NCBI RefSeq assembly: GCF_002154225.1
Contig: NZ_MTSE01000001.1
Coordinates: forward strand, 372,001-436,000
Length of the DNA stretch: 64,000 nucleotides
From: Hymenobacter crusticola
Lineage (GTDB): Bacteria > Bacteroidota > Bacteroidia > Cytophagales > Hymenobacteraceae
Direction: 5' to 3'
Shown piece by piece: positions 17,722 to 26,832 of this stretch. Under the pieces are notes generated by a model. That model was not told the origin of the DNA. It saw only the letters and a program-made list of their open reading frames with translations, and made no database searches. Each line of letters begins with the position of its first letter. Position 1 is the first letter of the stretch. A program made the position numbers and the translations under genes.

Positions 17722-18432
17722 CTAGTGGCCTTCGTAAGTCTGCATGTCTTGCCAGAGGCGTTCAAACTCTTGGCTATAGCGTTGCACCACGGCTGCATCA
17801 TCGGTGATGAGCAGGTTTTCCAGGTTGGAAAGCGCCGCTGAGCGCGTCCAGTTGTAGCTTCCAGTCAGCGCCACTCGTTCGTCGGCGATGGCAAACTTGT
17901 GGTGCATGTGGTTGGGCGTGCGGTCGATGCGCACCGACAGCCCAGCCGCTTGCAGCGGTTTGATGTCGGAGCCCTGGTCGTGGAGCTTGTCGTTGTCGGT
18001 GAGTAGCCGAATGACCGTACCGCGGCGGTGTGCTGCTAATAAAGCTTCCGCAATACGGTCGTCGGAGATCGTAAACACGCACACATCGAGGCGGTGCGCC
18101 GCTTGGTTGATGAAGCGCAGAATAGCATCTAGGCATTCGGTGCCTGGGCTAAAGAAAACTTCGGCCTGGGAAGGCTGCGCTGCTCCTGGCGCCAGGAGCA
18201 GCGCACTGGCTGCTTCCAGCCATTCCACTGTTTTCTTGTCTTTAAACGTGTTGAAGCGCTCCTCCGCCATGGCAAAGAGTTGGTGCCGTAGCCCTTCTAG
18301 CTCCTGCCCCTGCAGCCCATGCGCGGCGAGTCGCTCCCGCAAATCGCGCGCTTCCTCGGCCGATAAGGTAGAGTCGGCAAAAGCCTGTCGGAAGCGCGCC
18401 AGCAACTTCGTAGTAGCATCGGATGGCTTCAT
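17722..18432 (-). CDS. single-domain phospholipase-D-like nuclease
   Basis: A 236-residue protein. A charged helical N-terminus (1-75) precedes one PLD domain with the catalytic HxKx4D motif at H177-x-K179-xxxx-D184 (HHKFAIADE) and the following GSYNWTRSA. One HKD motif implies a homodimer, as in Nuc and the mitochondrial MitoPLD group; it probably cuts nucleic acid or a phosphodiester. I chose ATG 18432, which lies 8 bases after the stop of the upstream glycosidase gene, so the two are likely co-transcribed. The longer open frame overlaps that gene and is not protein-like. The biological role is open. Confidence 0.82.
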   Translation of the reverse strand: MKPSDATTKLLARFRQAFADSTLSAEEARDLRERLAAHGLQGQELEGLRHQLFAMAEERFNTFKDKKTVEWLEAASALLLAPGAAQPSQAEVFFSPGTECLDAILRFINQAAHRLDVCVFTISDDRIAEALLAAHRRGTVIRLLTDNDKLHDQGSDIKPLQAAGLSVRIDRTPNHMHHKFAIADERVALTGSYNWTRSAALSNLENLLITDDAAVVQRYSQEFERLWQDMQTYEGH

Positions 18433-18439
18433 AGGCGCT

Positions 18440-19669
18440 TTAAGACAGGGAAAGAGAAGCGGAAGCCGGGCTAGCTTTTGCCGTTGGGCCGGCCGCCGCC
18501 ACTTTGGCTTGGGCAGCGCGCAGGGCGGTAGCATACGGCTCGTACAATACCCGGTGATGCGGCTGACCGTCGGTGCGCAGCTCCGCATCCCACAGGCCCG
18601 ACTGGTGCCAGGGCGTGAGATGGTCCCAGTCGGGCCGGTCGATGATGGGGTACAGGCACACCCCCCACAACGGCACCCCCTTGCGCAGGGCCTGAGCGCA
18701 CTCCTCGGCAATCATGCGAACCCACTTGGGCCGATCGACACCCGGATGACTGGTTTCGGTAAGGACAACCGGCGTGTTGTAGCGCTTGTGGGCTTCCATC
18801 AGCAGTTCATTTAGCGGGCGCCACCGCGGATCAGCGGGCTCTTCCGCCCACGGAATACGCTGGTATGGGTCGAGCTGCCACTGATTATCGTAGTAGAAGT
18901 TAAAACCTAGGATATCAATGTATTCTGGTTTGCCACCTAGCTCGGGGCACAGCCGCCCTGAGAGCATGTCGATGGACTGAAACTGGTGGTCGTGGTACTC
19001 GGCAATGCGCTGCCGGTGCGCAGCATCAGCATTAGGAGGGGGAACAATGCTAATGAGCGGCTCGGTGGTCATAATCCGGATGCTAGGGTCAGCTTCGCGC
19101 AGGGCGGCTACGCCCTCAACATACGCGCGCATCAGGCCGCGCTTCACTTCCCAGCCCTGCCCTACGCAGTACGGCGACGTGCCGCGTACATCTCCACCCA
19201 GCCACGACATAAAGCTTACCTCATTGATCGGGGTGACAATGAGCGTATCGTCGGGGCGCTGGCTACGATAAAAGTCCACGAAAGCGCGGCACAAGGCCGC
19301 AAACCGGCGCGCAAACATGGGGTGCAAAGGTGTTAGGTCGTCGGGGTAGCCAAAGTGGCAGAGGTCCCACACCTGCTGTACGCCCTGCCGCTGGCCACCC
19401 TCGAGCAGTACTTGCACGGTGCTCCAGTCGTATTGGTAGGGTGTTTTCTCCACAAAGCTCCAGCGAATGCCTTCCCGAACCGTTGCGATGCCAAAAGGCT
19501 TAAGATCTTGGTAGTCTTCATGAAGCAGCTCCAAATGGTTAGTCACGTTCAGAAAATCTACGCGGTTGCCGAAAGCATTCAGCTGATCGGTACACTCGTA
19601 CCCTCCCATCCAAAAAGATTGAAACGGAGAAGGGCCAAAGTTGGGGGCTACGGTGTGTTTGGAGGGCAT
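18440..19669 (-). CDS. GH1-like glycoside hydrolase (clan A)
   Basis: A 409-residue TIM-barrel glycosidase. The acid/base is Glu150 in TPINEVSF and the nucleophile Glu305 in VVLTETSH, about 155 residues apart as expected of clan GH-A enzymes. The opening FWMGGYEC resembles GH1 beta-glucosidases. It lacks a signal peptide and so should act in the cytoplasm. A second protein of the same style is cut by the right end of the window (63465-64000). It precedes the PLD-like gene by 7 bases. The sugar cannot be told from sequence. Confidence 0.8.
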   Translation of the reverse strand: MPSKHTVAPNFGPSPFQSFWMGGYECTDQLNAFGNRVDFLNVTNHLELLHEDYQDLKPFGIATVREGIRWSFVEKTPYQYDWSTVQVLLEGGQRQGVQQVWDLCHFGYPDDLTPLHPMFARRFAALCRAFVDFYRSQRPDDTLIVTPINEVSFMSWLGGDVRGTSPYCVGQGWEVKRGLMRAYVEGVAALREADPSIRIMTTEPLISIVPPPNADAAHRQRIAEYHDHQFQSIDMLSGRLCPELGGKPEYIDILGFNFYYDNQWQLDPYQRIPWAEEPADPRWRPLNELLMEAHKRYNTPVVLTETSHPGVDRPKWVRMIAEECAQALRKGVPLWGVCLYPIIDRPDWDHLTPWHQSGLWDAELRTDGQPHHRVLYEPYATALRAAQAKVAAAGPTAKASPASASLSLS

Positions 19670-19760
19670 GGTAGAGAAAAAGGGTTAGACAAAGCTGCTC
19701 CCAACCCGGAGGTCGGGATTAGCTGAAGAGGTACGCAAGCACAAACAACTTACGTTCGTA

Positions 19761-20702
19761 CTAATGGGCGGCCGATGCCATACGTTCTTTCTGGCCAATG
19801 GATTTGGCCTCAATAAAGATGCGCTTAAATTCAGGATACTTAGCCCGGATGGCGTCTTGCAGGCCATCAATGGCTTGTTCCACTTGCGCGGCCGACAAGT
19901 TACGTTCAAATTGTACATCTAAGGCGAGCACCACATCTTGCGGCCCTAGGTAGGACGTGAGCGGGGGACGCACATTCTCAACACCTGGTTGAGCACGGGC
20001 AATAATTTGCAGCGAAGCGAGGGTTTCTTCGTCGACGCCTTCGCCAATTAGCAAACCTTTCGTTTTGTAGATCAAGAAGATAGCAACCGTCACAAGCAGC
20101 AACCCAATTAGAATAGACGCCGCGCCATCGAAGTAAGGGTTATTGAGGGCATGACCTAGGTACACGCCTGCGAGGGCAAACGTCAGCCCTACCAAGGCGG
20201 CAATGTCTTCCATCAGAATAGCAAATACCGAGGGATCTTTGCTACGGCGCAATGTTTCCCAGAAGCCCATGCTGCCGCGGTCCTGGTTGAAGGCTTTCAG
20301 CGCGAGAGTGCACGAGATGCCTTCAAAGAGAATGGACAACCCGAGCACGACGTAGTTCCAGGTGGGGTCGGTGATGGGCGCCGGGTGACGTAGGTGCTCG
20401 ATGCCTTCGTAGAACGACATACCACCCCCAACCGAGAATACCAGCACGGCCACAATCAGGGCCCAGAAATATAGCTCTTTGCTGCGGCCAAAAGGGTGCT
20501 GCGTGGTAGCGGGCTTCTCGCTTTGCTTTACGCCGAGCAGGATCAGAAAGCCGTTGCCGCTGTCGACAAACGAGTGGATGCCCTCCGACAACATGGCCGA
20601 ACTCCCGGTGAAATACGCCGCCACAAACTTGCTGATGGCAATGGCGACATTGGCCCCGATGGCCCCGTAAATGGCAAACTTAGAGGAAGAGTGTCCGGAC
20701 AT
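19761..20702 (-). CDS. cation diffusion facilitator family transporter
   Basis: A 313-residue inner-membrane metal/proton antiporter. Five or six membrane segments occupy residues 10-215, with HSFVDSGN in TM2 and PYFDGAASI in TM5 supplying the metal-site H/D residues. A cytoplasmic C-terminal ferredoxin-like domain (220-313) follows. It should export Zn, Fe, Co or Mn; the sequence does not decide. Its C-terminal domain (NLSAAQVEQA...YPEF) is echoed by a decayed copy just upstream at 20762-20935. Confidence 0.9.
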   Translation of the reverse strand: MSGHSSSKFAIYGAIGANVAIAISKFVAAYFTGSSAMLSEGIHSFVDSGNGFLILLGVKQSEKPATTQHPFGRSKELYFWALIVAVLVFSVGGGMSFYEGIEHLRHPAPITDPTWNYVVLGLSILFEGISCTLALKAFNQDRGSMGFWETLRRSKDPSVFAILMEDIAALVGLTFALAGVYLGHALNNPYFDGAASILIGLLLVTVAIFLIYKTKGLLIGEGVDEETLASLQIIARAQPGVENVRPPLTSYLGPQDVVLALDVQFERNLSAAQVEQAIDGLQDAIRAKYPEFKRIFIEAKSIGQKERMASAAH

Positions 20703-20761
20703 AGAATGTGGTTATACCGCTGCTCTACGCACACTAGCAGCCCCAGGTTAGAACGGCAAGG

Positions 20762-20935
20762 CTAGGCGTGCGTTGGGAAGGAGCTCGTTTCGACCAAGAT
20801 ATGCTTGATTTCCGGATAGCCTTTCTGCCTTGCTTTTTCCAACTGATTGCTGGCTTGCTCAGTTTTCTGCGCTGATAGCTCGCCAAGTTGAAAGAGCCTT
20901 CGTTGCTGCCCTTGAACATTTCGGCGTTCTTGGGC
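20762..20935 (-). pseudogene. remnant of a CDF transporter C-terminal domain
   Basis: On the minus strand one frame reads GELSAQKTEQASNQLEKAR, then QKGYPEIKHILVETSS, then a TAG stop at 20762-20764. This aligns with the last domain of the CDF protein next door (NLSAAQVEQAIDGLQDAIR, AKYPEFKRIFIEAKS). No start codon is in this frame, and a stop occurs upstream near 20985. I read it as the tail of a duplicated or deleted CDF gene. It is not an intact small gene. Confidence 0.65.
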
Positions 20936-20985
20936 TTTTAAATCCCGTTGCCTAACCGGACGCCCTCCTTTTCCAGCTTTTGCCT

Positions 20986-22341
20986 ATGGCTCACGTTGAC
21001 CCTGCCACTCCTACCCTACGCCGCAACCTAGGTCTGTTGCAGGCCACGGCCCTAAACATGATTGACATGGTCGGCATCGGTCCCTTCGTGACGCTGCCGC
21101 TGGTGATGGGCTTTATGGGGCCGTATTTCCTGCTGGCGTGGCTGGTGGGGGCGGGCCTAGCCATTGTGGATGGCCTGATTTGGTCGGAGCTTGGTGCAGC
21201 TCACCCCGAGGCGGGCGGCTCGTATCGCTTTCTGAAGCTCGCCTATGGAGAACACAAGTGGGGCCGCTTGATGTCATTTCTGTACGTGTGGCAAACGCTG
21301 GTACAAGCGCCGCTAGTAGTAGCGTCCGGAGCCATTGGCTTCGCCCAATACTTTGGCTACTTGGTCCCACTCACGGCATGGTGGCAACCCAAACTCGTGT
21401 CCGGCATCACAGTACTGGCTCTGATTGCCTTGCTCTACCGACGCATTGAAGATATTGGCCGCTTGGGCGTTATGCTGTGGCTTGGCGTGCTGGGGCTCAT
21501 GGGGTGGCTGATTTTTGGGGGCGTTACGCACGCCGAATACTCGGTGGCTTGGCTGCCCGCCGGGGGGTTCTCGGCGATTCCTGGCATCTTGCTGTCGGCG
21601 GCCATGGGGCAAGCGGCCGTCAAGACCATCTACAGCTACCTAGGGTACTACAACGTGTGCCACTTAGGCGCCGAAGTAAAGAACCCGCACAAGCTCATCC
21701 CGCGAAGTATTTTTCTGAGTATCCTCGGCATTATGGCCTTGTACCTGCTGCTCAATTGGAGCGTAGGCACGGTCATTCCATGGCAGGAAGCGCAGCATTC
21801 GGAGTTTATCGTCAGCACATTTGTAGAGAAGATCTACGGTCCCACAGCCGCTAAGCTTGCTACGGGCCTAGTGCTGTGGGTAGCGTTTGCCTCGCTGTTT
21901 GCGGTCTTGCTAGGGTACTCGCGCATCCCGTACGCCGCCGCCGCCGATGGCGAGTTTCTACCGCTGTTCGCCAAAGTGCATCCCACCAAGCGTTTCCCTC
22001 ACGTTTCGCTCCTGATCCTAGGTGGCGTAGGCTTTGTGTTCAGCTTGTTATTCCGCCTAGGGGAGGTAATCAGTGCCATTCTAGCCATGCGCATCTTGGT
22101 GCAGTTTGTGGGACAGGCGATTGGGCTGGTGCTGCTCCGACACCGCCGCGGCACAGCCGACTTACCCTTCCGGATGCCTCTTTACCCGTTGCCGGTAATC
22201 GTTGCAGTGGTTGTGTGGCTCGGCGTCTTTTGGAGTACGGGCCCCACCTTTATGCTCTCTGGCCTAGCCGTCATTGGGGCAGGCGTTGTGGCTTTTCTGC
22301 TGTGGAGCCGGCAGCAAAAGCGCTGGCCTTTTGCGCAATAA
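20986..22341 (+). CDS. APC-superfamily amino acid permease
   Basis: A 451-residue inner-membrane transporter with about twelve membrane segments. The TM1 break MVGIGPFVTLPL and the TM2 region (GLIWSELGAAHPEAGGSYRFLK) are standard for amino-acid/polyamine/organocation carriers. ATG 20986 is preferred over the TTG two codons earlier. It probably imports amino acids with protons. It is divergent from the CDF remnant and has no partner genes. Confidence 0.9.
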   Translation: MAHVDPATPTLRRNLGLLQATALNMIDMVGIGPFVTLPLVMGFMGPYFLLAWLVGAGLAIVDGLIWSELGAAHPEAGGSYRFLKLAYGEHKWGRLMSFLYVWQTLVQAPLVVASGAIGFAQYFGYLVPLTAWWQPKLVSGITVLALIALLYRRIEDIGRLGVMLWLGVLGLMGWLIFGGVTHAEYSVAWLPAGGFSAIPGILLSAAMGQAAVKTIYSYLGYYNVCHLGAEVKNPHKLIPRSIFLSILGIMALYLLLNWSVGTVIPWQEAQHSEFIVSTFVEKIYGPTAAKLATGLVLWVAFASLFAVLLGYSRIPYAAAADGEFLPLFAKVHPTKRFPHVSLLILGGVGFVFSLLFRLGEVISAILAMRILVQFVGQAIGLVLLRHRRGTADLPFRMPLYPLPVIVAVVVWLGVFWSTGPTFMLSGLAVIGAGVVAFLLWSRQQKRWPFAQ

Positions 22342-22453
22342 CGGCGGCGCGTGCGGCCCGGCCGCGGCTAGGAGCACGGTAAGGCTAGCAAAAGTTAGAC
22401 AGCATAAGGGCGCAGCGCGTATCTTCTCGCAGCCATTTTACTAGTTATCCTGC

Positions 22454-22999
22454 ATGAGAATATCTGTAAGCGTTCTAGCTCTGCTACTTAGCTTTATCAC
22501 GATTTCGAGCCGAGCTCAAACGGCCACCACAGACTTGGTACCCTGGAGCGCGAAGCACCGCCTCACGGTCGGTGATTTCGGCGTAAAACTTAAGAAAGGC
22601 AATGTGGGCAAGGCCGAGTTTCAGCTAGCCACCGAGAAGCGCACCAACATCTATACGCACCAAAAGCGGATTATTGTGCGCAACAACATGGTACGCTCGG
22701 CTTCTAGTATCAACCCAAATCAACACCTACCCGAGCAGTTGCGCTTTCAGCAAACGCTGTTCGACATCATGGAAATTTATGCGCGCCAGCTGCGTCAGGC
22801 CACTGCTACCCCTACTACCGTTGCGGGCACGCCCAAGTCGCCTAGCCCGGAGGAGCGCATCGTGGCGGCGGCGGCCAAACGCCGACAGCGCTACGGCGTC
22901 GAGACGCAGTACGGCACCCTAGCTGCCAAGCAAGCCCGTTGGGAAAAGACTATTCAGCAAGAGCTAGCAGCGTTGCAGCAATTTGCGGTACCAGAGTAA
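22454..22999 (+). CDS. exported DUF922-like protein lacking the metal histidines
   Basis: A 181-residue protein with a signal peptide (ISVSVLALLLSFITISSRAQ). The mature part begins PWSAKHRLTVGDFG, which resembles the W-x-DF opening of DUF922 proteins. The segment RFQQTLFDIMEIYARQLR aligns with the HEQxHFDIAE-x-YARxLR helix of that family. Here both histidines are replaced (FQQTLFD), so a metalloprotease-like site would be lost. This assignment is from memory of the family pattern and is tentative. The C-terminal 60 residues are helical and charged. Confidence 0.55.
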   Translation: MRISVSVLALLLSFITISSRAQTATTDLVPWSAKHRLTVGDFGVKLKKGNVGKAEFQLATEKRTNIYTHQKRIIVRNNMVRSASSINPNQHLPEQLRFQQTLFDIMEIYARQLRQATATPTTVAGTPKSPSPEERIVAAAAKRRQRYGVETQYGTLAAKQARWEKTIQQELAALQQFAVPE

Positions 23000-23011
23000 G
23001 CGCCAAAAGCA

Positions 23012-23521
23012 CTAGCTCAATCGTTTCTCGTAGCAAAAGAACCGCAGCCCAGGCCGAAACGCTAGCGTGATTTCGCCCGCGAAACGGTACCCTAGCTTCG
23101 GGAAAAGTCGTTGAGTAGCCTGGTTTTCAGAGTTTGTGTCGACGCGCAGCACATGAAGGCCTTGCACACGAGCTAGGTCCTCGGCTTTTTGCAGTAAAGC
23201 GGCAGCTACACCCTGCCCCTGCGCCGCCGGCTCGACCGCTAAGCGGTGCGTCACGACGGCTTTTTCGCTTACATCCCAATCGGCTTGGGCATACTCTGCA
23301 TCCTGGTCATTGGTTAGCGCTGCTAGGCCCACCAGCTGGCCGTCCAGCTCAGCCACCCACAAGTGCTGCTGAATGATATCCTGCTGAAAAACAGCTTCGT
23401 TCGGGTAGTCAGCTGACCACTGATAGTTGCCGGCAGTATTCATCAGTGGCACCACGCGGCGAACCAACGTGAGGATAGCGGGTATGTCGGCGGTAGTAGC
23501 GCGACGAATGGCGAGCGTCAT
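23012..23521 (-). CDS. GNAT-family N-acetyltransferase
   Basis: A 169-residue protein with the GNAT fold. It starts MTLAIRRATTADIPAILTLV. The central strand (LVGLAAL) is followed by the acetyl-CoA pyrophosphate loop AAQGQGVAAALL (Q/RxxGxG/A) and the late strand-helix VLRVDTNSENQATQRLFPKLGY. ATG 23521 is chosen; the frame continues 51 bases upstream into an inverted repeat and would create a false N-terminus. The acceptor is unknown. It precedes no partner and is separated from hemB by the repeat. Confidence 0.87.
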   Translation of the reverse strand: MTLAIRRATTADIPAILTLVRRVVPLMNTAGNYQWSADYPNEAVFQQDIIQQHLWVAELDGQLVGLAALTNDQDAEYAQADWDVSEKAVVTHRLAVEPAAQGQGVAAALLQKAEDLARVQGLHVLRVDTNSENQATQRLFPKLGYRFAGEITLAFRPGLRFFCYEKRLS

Positions 23522-23525
23522 AAAA

Positions 23526-23631
23526 AGTGTAGCGCGAGGCGCTGGCTTCAGGTAGCGGTGAGCAATTTGCATTGCAACCTAGCAAACGATTGCCGTTCAC
23601 TGCTACCCGAAGCCAGCGCCTCGCGCTACTT
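23526..23631. repeat. inverted repeat of the GTAGCGCG family
   Basis: The left arm (about 23526-23561) and right arm (about 23597-23631) are near-perfect reverse complements. The exact core GTAGCGCGAGGCGCTGGCTT is at 23529-23548, with its partner at 23610-23629. It lies between hemB and the acetyltransferase gene, both on the minus strand. Confidence 0.8.
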
Positions 23632-23643
23632 TCTTGTGAGAAC

Positions 23644-24636
23644 CTAGCCGCGCTTCAGGACAGCGGCAGCCTCTTTCGCAAAATAGGTCAGGATGGCATC
23701 GGCACCGGCCCGCTTGATGCTCATCAGCACTTCCATCATGGTTTTTTCGCCATCAACCCAGCCATTTTGGGCGGCAGCTTTTATCACAGCGTATTCGCCA
23801 CTCACGTTGTACGCCGTGACGGGCAGCGTGGTAGCATTGCGCACTTCGCGAATGATATCAAGGTAGCTCAAGGCCGGTTTTATCATCACCATGTCCGCGC
23901 CTTCCTGCTCGTCGAGCACTAGCTCGCGCAAGGCCTCGCGGCGGTTGGCGTAGTTCATCTGGTACGTTTTCTTGTCGCCTTTTTTCGGCGCCGAGTCGAG
24001 GGCGTCGCGGAAGGGGCCATAGAAGGCAGAAGCATACTTGGCCGTATAGCTCATGATGCTCACGTTGCTGAAACCGTTGCTATCCAGCACATCCCGGATG
24101 AAAGCCACGCGGCCGTCCATCATATCGCTGGGAGCAATAACGTCGGCGCCGGCCCGGGCTTGGGCCAACGACATCTGTCCGAGCACTTCCAGCGTGGCAT
24201 CGTTCAGGATTTCACCGGATTCAGGGTCGACAACGCCGTCGTGGCCGTCGCTGGAGTAGGGGTCCATGGCCACGTCGGTCATGAGCACTACTTCCGGAAA
24301 CTGGCGCTTGATTTCGGCAATGGTGCGCAGATACAGGCCGTCAGGATTCGCGCTTTCGCGGGCCAAACGGTCTTTCACGCTGTCTTCCAAGCCGGGGAAA
24401 GGAGCAAACGATTTGATACCTAGCTCGACGCAGGCCCCGATTTCGTCGATAAGACGGTCGGGCGAGAAGCGATTGATGCCTGGCATCGATTTCACTTCAA
24501 TAACTTTATTCTGGCCCTCAATCATGAAGAGCGGATAGATAAAGTCGTGAACAGAAAGTGTGGTTTCCTGTACTAAGTCGCGAATTACCTGTGACTTACG
24601 ATTGCGCCGCGGCCGGTGCGTGGGGATAATAGCCAT
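23644..24636 (-). CDS. hemB: porphobilinogen synthase (delta-aminolevulinate dehydratase)
   Basis: A 330-residue enzyme that condenses two 5-aminolevulinates to porphobilinogen in heme synthesis. The two active-site lysines are Lys200 (YTAKYAS) and Lys253 (MIKPALSYLD, the family signature). The metal region reads DVAMDPYSSDGHDG, with aspartates where zinc-type enzymes have cysteines, so it should be the Mg2+-type. ATG 24636 gives the usual length; the frame extends 42 bases upstream without support. Confidence 0.96.
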   Translation of the reverse strand: MAIIPTHRPRRNRKSQVIRDLVQETTLSVHDFIYPLFMIEGQNKVIEVKSMPGINRFSPDRLIDEIGACVELGIKSFAPFPGLEDSVKDRLARESANPDGLYLRTIAEIKRQFPEVVLMTDVAMDPYSSDGHDGVVDPESGEILNDATLEVLGQMSLAQARAGADVIAPSDMMDGRVAFIRDVLDSNGFSNVSIMSYTAKYASAFYGPFRDALDSAPKKGDKKTYQMNYANRREALRELVLDEQEGADMVMIKPALSYLDIIREVRNATTLPVTAYNVSGEYAVIKAAAQNGWVDGEKTMMEVLMSIKRAGADAILTYFAKEAAAVLKRG

Positions 24637-24735
24637 ACTATATTCAGAAGATTCAACCGGGGAGAACAACGAGGACAAAGGGAAGGTTACCGTGTTCGAT
24701 AATTTTAAGTAGGCACAGTGGCTACTCCGAGCTTC

Positions 24736-25266
24736 TTACAGTTGAAATAACTCGTTGGCTACTTCTATCCAAGCATTAGGGCCGAGCAACCCTTTCATGA
24801 AGAAGTAATACCCAAGCAAGCCGATTGGGAGCCCGACAAAAAAGCCGATTCCGCCTCCTATCCAAAAGCCACCCACTACGCCTGCTAGTACCAGCAGAAT
24901 ACCTAGCACTAGCAAAGCGGGTTTCCCCTCACCTTCTTCCTGTACCGCAGCCGTATTCGGTTTGGTCATGAGCCGCGTCTGTATCGTGTGCTTAGCTGCG
25001 GCAACTATTGGTGTTACCATCTGGTGGTGCCTAGCTTTCAATACTTTACTTGACCTAACCACCCGGGGTGGCTTTACCAACGAGCTAGGATGATCATCTG
25101 CCTTACCAGTAGTAATCTTATCTGTTACTATTGACGGCTCGCTAACCGAAACCACGTACTGCGCAGGCGGCACGGCCGCTCGGAATACCAGCTGCTCGCT
25201 ACGGCAGCTTGCGAGGCCGACCAAAAGAAGAAAGGCAAAAAGATGCTTCGGTGTACAAAAAATCAT
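24736..25266 (-). CDS. lipoprotein with glycine-rich membrane hairpin
   Basis: A 176-residue protein. The N-terminus carries a lipoprotein signal with the lipobox LASC at about residue 21. A basic, proline-containing stretch (50-110) follows, and then a glycine-rich hydrophobic hairpin (LLVLGILLVLAGVVGGFWIGGGIGFF style, 118-160). No domain is recognised beyond that; similar proteins occur widely in Bacteroidota. It lies 100 bases downstream of the hemB start on the same strand, but the gap suggests its own promoter. Confidence 0.62.
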   Translation of the reverse strand: MIFCTPKHLFAFLLLVGLASCRSEQLVFRAAVPPAQYVVSVSEPSIVTDKITTGKADDHPSSLVKPPRVVRSSKVLKARHHQMVTPIVAAAKHTIQTRLMTKPNTAAVQEEGEGKPALLVLGILLVLAGVVGGFWIGGGIGFFVGLPIGLLGYYFFMKGLLGPNAWIEVANELFQL

Positions 25267-25300
25267 GCGGGTGCTACGGGAGGGTATGGACAGGAAAAGC

Positions 25301-25366
25301 GCGCCCTAGTGCGTTCGTCGGAAACAGTTTTTAAACTTACCATCAACGACGACCGCACTAGGGCGC
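25301..25366. terminator. 19-bp inverted repeat near the end of rocD
   Basis: GCGCCCTAGTGCGTTCGTC (25301-25319) pairs with the segment at 25348-25366 with one mismatch around a 28-base A+T-rich loop. It lies 10 bases after the rocD stop on the minus strand, so it may terminate rocD; no clear T tract follows. Confidence 0.5.
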
Positions 25367-25375
25367 TCCAGAGCA

Positions 25376-26620
25376 TTAGAAAGCTAGCAGTACCTGCTCG
25401 ATGATATCACAGACTTCGTGGAGCTGTGCTTGATTGATAACTAGTGGCGGCGCAAACCGAATAATGTCGCCGTGGGTAGGCTTAGCAAGTACGCCCCGCT
25501 CCATCAACATGATGCATACGTCCCAAGCAGTGCGGCCATCCTCGGTTGGGATAATTACCACAGCGTTGAGCAAGCCTTTGCCGCGTACTTCTTCTACCAC
25601 GCCAGGGCGCTTGGCCTTCACTTGGCGCATCCGCTCGCGGAAAACCTCACCTAGCGTAGCGGCATTATTAGCTAGCTTTTCTTCCTGCACCACATCGAGC
25701 GCGGCCCGCAACACAGCGCACGCCAGCGGATTACCGCCAAACGTGGAGCCGTGCTGTCCCGGCTGAATGGTGAGCATAATCTCGTCGCGGGCCAGTACGG
25801 CCGATACGGGCAGCACACCGCCCGAAAGCGCTTTGCCCAGCACCAATATGTCTGCGTGCACGCTTTCGTGGTCTACAGCTAGCAGCTTGCCCGTGCGGCC
25901 TAGGCCCGTCTGAATCTCGTCGGCGATAAACAGCACCTTGTGGGCTTGGCAGATGTCATACGCTTTAGCTAGGTATCCCTCGGAAGGCACTACCACGCCT
26001 GCTTCGCCCTGAATCGGCTCCACGAGGAAAGCGCACACGTGCGGATCTTTCACGGCTTCTTCCAGCGCCTCCAAGTCGTCGTAAGGGACTACTTGATAAC
26101 CAGGATTATAAGGACCGAACCCGCCAGTGCTGTCAGGATCGGTGCTGAAGGAGATGATGCCGGTCGTGCGTCCGTGGAAGTTATGTTCTGCCACCACGAT
26201 TCGCGCTTTGTTAGGAGCAATCCATTTCTCCTGGTAGCCCCACTTGCGGGCTAGCTTCAGAGCCGTTTCGACAGCCTCGGCGCCGGAATTCATGAGCAAC
26301 GCTTTGTCGTAGTGAAACAGCTCGCACAACTGCTTTTCGGCATCTCCAAGCTGATCATTGAAGAAAGCCCGTGACGTAAGCGTGAGCTTCTGCGCCTGCT
26401 CCGTCAGCGCCCCGATAATGCGTGGGTGGCAATGCCCTTGATTAACAGCCGAGTAGGCCGACAGAAAGTCGTAATAACGTTTTCCTTCCACGTCCCAGAG
26501 GTGTACACCTTCGCCGCGGCTAAGTACCACGGGCAGTGGATGGTAGTTGTGAGCACCATAACGCTCTTCGAGCTCTATAAATTCTTGACTATGGTGGGTG
26601 GTGGCAGAAGTCGCTTCCAT
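25376..26620 (-). CDS. rocD: ornithine--oxo-acid aminotransferase
   Basis: A 414-residue PLP-dependent class-III aminotransferase that converts ornithine and 2-oxoglutarate to glutamate semialdehyde and glutamate, linking arginine and proline metabolism. Typical features are [12 protein letters not shown] at the start, [44 protein letters not shown] for the PLP aspartate, and the Schiff-base lysine in LGKALSGG. Length is normal. The gene is divergent from the LEA-type gene at 26833, with 212 bases between that hold both promoters. Confidence 0.93.
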   Translation of the reverse strand: MEATSATTHHSQEFIELEERYGAHNYHPLPVVLSRGEGVHLWDVEGKRYYDFLSAYSAVNQGHCHPRIIGALTEQAQKLTLTSRAFFNDQLGDAEKQLCELFHYDKALLMNSGAEAVETALKLARKWGYQEKWIAPNKARIVVAEHNFHGRTTGIISFSTDPDSTGGFGPYNPGYQVVPYDDLEALEEAVKDPHVCAFLVEPIQGEAGVVVPSEGYLAKAYDICQAHKVLFIADEIQTGLGRTGKLLAVDHESVHADILVLGKALSGGVLPVSAVLARDEIMLTIQPGQHGSTFGGNPLACAVLRAALDVVQEEKLANNAATLGEVFRERMRQVKAKRPGVVEEVRGKGLLNAVVIIPTEDGRTAWDVCIMLMERGVLAKPTHGDIIRFAPPLVINQAQLHEVCDIIEQVLLAF

Positions 26621-26832
26621 ATACAGATGGTGAACAGGTGGGAAAGCCTACAAACAACAGAACTGTTCAAACTTACACAAAAAGGCAAGGCTAGGTCAGT
26701 CGGTTTATTTAAACGAGCCCAACGGCAACCTAGCACACTACCTACCTCGTACTTCTTACCAAATAATTGATGCTCAACTGTATATAATTCGGCCGTTTTA
26801 GCTCGACGCTAGGTTGGTCTATCCCTCTTTGT

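Noticed and set aside
20734..20919. 61-codon frame starting MFKGSNEGSF
   Set aside because: Another frame of the same strand shows clear CDF homology, so this one is a shadow of the remnant.
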